NCBI RefSeq assembly: GCF_028689845.1
Contig: NZ_JAQVCH010000013.1
Location: forward strand, 1-64,000
Direction: 5' to 3'
Length of the DNA stretch: 64,000 nt
Source of the DNA: Flavobacterium sp.
GTDB taxonomy: Bacteria > Bacteroidota > Bacteroidia > Flavobacteriales > Flavobacteriaceae
Shown: one piece after another, positions 61,626-64,000 of the stretch
Layout: each line of letters opens with the position of its first letter
Position numbering within the stretch: position 1 is the first letter of the stretch
The notes under the pieces: model-generated
What the model was told of the DNA's origin: nothing
What the model saw: the letters and a program-made list of their open reading frames with translations, nothing else
Database searches by the model: none
Program-made: the position numbers and the translations under genes

Positions 61626-62912
61626 ATGATTCCGATTTTACTAACCATTGCTTTTTTAGGTTATTTTTCTATAATCTTTGAGTCCTCTATTCGTATCAAT
61701 AAAACCATTACATCCATTCTGACAGGTTCTTTATGTTGGGTGGTTTATGCCGTTTTTTATGAAGGTTCGCAAGCCGAAATTTCTGAACAATTGTTGGTGC
61801 ATTTTGGAGAAATTGCTGGTCTTTTGATTTTTTTATTAGGAGCCATGACCATCGTTGAACTTATCGATTTGCACAAAGGTTTTTCCGTGATTACTAACCG
61901 AATTCGAACAAAGTCAGTCTTAAAATTACTTTGGATTGTGGGTTTAATTACGTTTGTTATTTCTGCCTTACTAGACAATTTAGCCACTGCTATTATTATG
62001 ATTACGCTTTTGCGAAAATTAATGCCTAAAAGTGAGACTAGAATGGTTTTAGCAGGAATAGTTGTCATTGCTGCCAATGCAGGAGGAGCTTTTAGTCCAA
62101 TTGGTGATATTACCACAACCTTGCTTTGGATTGGTGGTCAAGTGAGTGCTTTAGGTATAGGAAAAGCATTGTTTTTGCCTTCTTTAATGTGTTTGCTCGT
62201 TCCTTTGCTGATAGCGAGTAGTCGGATGAAAGGTTTTACTATTTTGCGTGTTCAATTATCGATGGCAGAAGTAATTAAAGAAGAAAAAATGCGTGGCAGT
62301 TTGAGTGTTTTTTTGGCAGGTGTTTTTGGTCTAGTAATGGTTCCTGTGATAAAATCAGTAACGGGTTTACCTCCTTTTATCGGTGTTTTGATTGCGTTAG
62401 CTTTCGTTTCATTAGTATCCATTATTTATCATCGAAAAAAAACGCAAGAAATTAAAGATAAATTTTCTGTTGCATATGCTTTAACGAAAGTCGATGTAAG
62501 TTCTATTCTTTATTTTATGGGAATTTTACTATTGGTTTATGTCCTACAAGATGTTCAAATTTTAAGTCAGTTATCCCAATTTTTACAACAAAATTTACCA
62601 AATAATCAAGTCATGATTATCGCTATTGGCGTGTTGTCTTCTATTGTTGATAATGGTAGTTTAGTTGCGGCTACACAAGGAATGTTTCCGATTTCCGAAT
62701 TTCCTATAGATAATTCGTTATGGGAATTTATAGCACTTTGTGCAGGAACAGGTGGCAGTATGTTGATTATTGGCTCGGCTGCTGGAATTGCAGTGATGGA
62801 AAAAGAAAAAATGACCTTTTTGTGGTATCTAAAGAAAATTACACCTTTGGCTATTTCAGGTTATGTGGCTGGAATTCTTACTTATTTGTTGATTTCATAT
62901 TTAGGAGGATAG
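61626..62912 (+). CDS. nhaD: NhaD-type Na+/H+ antiporter
   Basis: ALLDNLATAIIMITLLRKL; IAANAGGAFSPIGDITTTLLWIGGQVS. Confidence 0.93.
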   Translation: MIPILLTIAFLGYFSIIFESSIRINKTITSILTGSLCWVVYAVFYEGSQAEISEQLLVHFGEIAGLLIFLLGAMTIVELIDLHKGFSVITNRIRTKSVLKLLWIVGLITFVISALLDNLATAIIMITLLRKLMPKSETRMVLAGIVVIAANAGGAFSPIGDITTTLLWIGGQVSALGIGKALFLPSLMCLLVPLLIASSRMKGFTILRVQLSMAEVIKEEKMRGSLSVFLAGVFGLVMVPVIKSVTGLPPFIGVLIALAFVSLVSIIYHRKKTQEIKDKFSVAYALTKVDVSSILYFMGILLLVYVLQDVQILSQLSQFLQQNLPNNQVMIIAIGVLSSIVDNGSLVAATQGMFPISEFPIDNSLWEFIALCAGTGGSMLIIGSAAGIAVMEKEKMTFLWYLKKITPLAISGYVAGILTYLLISYLGG

Positions 62913-62961
62913 CTTAGCTAAAATCAATTTCATTTTTTGTGTTGGATGATAAAAAAAGCGT

Positions 62962-64000
62962 TTAACAATCGGCTAAATTCACCGCGACTGCTAAACCGCC
63001 TTCGCTTGTTTCTTTATATTTAGAGTTCATGTCTTTGGCTGTTTCCCACATGGTATGAATAACTTTATCTAACGGAACTTTTGCGTTTAAGGCGTCGGTT
63101 TCTAAGGCTAGTTCTGCGGCATTAATCGCTTTAATCGCTCCCATCGTATTGCGTTCAATACAAGGAATTTGTACTAATCCTCCAATAGGGTCGCATGTTA
63201 ATCCTAAATGATGTTCCATAGCAATTTCTGCTGCCATGGCAACTTGAGCTGGAGTTCCACCCATTAATTCGCATAAAGCAGCGGCGGCCATTGCACTAGA
63301 AACGCCAATTTCTGCTTGGCATCCGCCCATAGCGGCAGAAATCGTGGCTCCTTGTTTAAAGATGCTTCCAATTTCACCCGCAACTAGCAAAAATTGTTTA
63401 ATTTCTTTTTCACCAGCTTGATGGTTTTCAATTACTAAATAATACATTAAAACGGCAGGAATAACACCGGCACTACCGTTAGTAGGAGCGGTAACCACAC
63501 GACCTAAAGCGGCATTTACTTCGTTTACAGCAAGTGCAAAACAGCTCACCCATTTTAAAATTTGTCTGAATTTAACTTCTGTTTTGCGAATAGTTTCTAA
63601 CCATTCTTGCGGATTGCTATATATTGCTTGGCCAATTAAACCTTTATGCATATCAAAAGCTCTTCGACGAACGTTTAATCCGCCTGGTAAAATGCCTTCC
63701 GAATGACAACCAATGTACATACATTCGAGCATTGTATCCCAAATTCGCATTAATTCATGGTCAATTTCTGATTCTGTTCGCATGGCTTTCTCATTTTCAT
63801 ACACCAATTCAGAAATGGAAATAGATAACGAGTGGCAATAAGCTAATAATTCATCTGCTTTTCCCACAGGATAAGGAAAAGCACATTTAATAGTTTCATT
63901 CTTTATGGCGTTAGGACGTTCTTCTATGACTACAAATCCGCCACCAATTGAATAATAGGTTTCTTTAACTTCTTGATCTTTTGTAAATAACGTAAACGTT
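62962..64000 (-). CDS. sdaA: L-serine ammonia-lyase (5' end outside window)
   Basis: Frame stays open upstream of 63867 to window edge ([22 protein letters not shown]); [32 protein letters not shown]. Confidence 0.95.
   Translation of the reverse strand, partial: TFTLFTKDQEVKETYYSIGGGFVVIEERPNAIKNETIKCAFPYPVGKADELLAYCHSLSISISELVYENEKAMRTESEIDHELMRIWDTMLECMYIGCHSEGILPGGLNVRRRAFDMHKGLIGQAIYSNPQEWLETIRKTEVKFRQILKWVSCFALAVNEVNAALGRVVTAPTNGSAGVIPAVLMYYLVIENHQAGEKEIKQFLLVAGEIGSIFKQGATISAAMGGCQAEIGVSSAMAAAALCELMGGTPAQVAMAAEIAMEHHLGLTCDPIGGLVQIPCIERNTMGAIKAINAAELALETDALNAKVPLDKVIHTMWETAKDMNSKYKETSEGGLAVAVNLADC

Noticed and set aside
61757-62116. 119-aa antisense ORF inside nhaD
   Set aside because: Shadow ORF of a conserved transporter.

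Overview
This 64 kb window is a chromosomal segment of a low-GC Bacteroidota genome, most likely Flavobacteriaceae. The evidence is gldI, T9SS C-terminal sorting domains, TAnnTTTG-type -7 boxes and Flavobacterium-like gene content. Most of it is housekeeping: transaldolase-like, ABC-F, pyrR-pyrB, rnz, pdxH, ppk2, MATE, PPIases/gldI, nrnA-like, crcB, rsmB-like, pckA, lpdA, pabB, tilS, dsbD-like, alr, comM/yifB, panB, nhaD, sdaA. I saw no rRNA, tRNA, CRISPR array, prophage or intact transposon. The least ordinary items are: (1) a seven-gene Rrf2-led nitrosative/Fe-S stress operon (13.5-16.6 kb) with three small orphan proteins and a 28-bp palindrome upstream of the regulator; (2) an uncharacterised three-gene cassette at 39.8-41.6 kb (UDG-like protein, 40-aa TM peptide missing from the ORF track, 351-aa membrane protein); (3) exact-period degenerate arrays: an octamer array after pyrB and just before the next gene, a heptamer array inside the pabB coding sequence that could cause frameshifts, and an intergenic heptamer array with the same AYAACYC consensus; (4) a 100-bp imperfect palindromic element and other repeats in the 32.1-32.8 kb intergenic region; (5) a GNAT/M20/Alr/Orr-like racemase operon; (6) a SMUG2-like/DUF488/DUF2945 module. 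No database search was possible, so family names rest on motif recognition.
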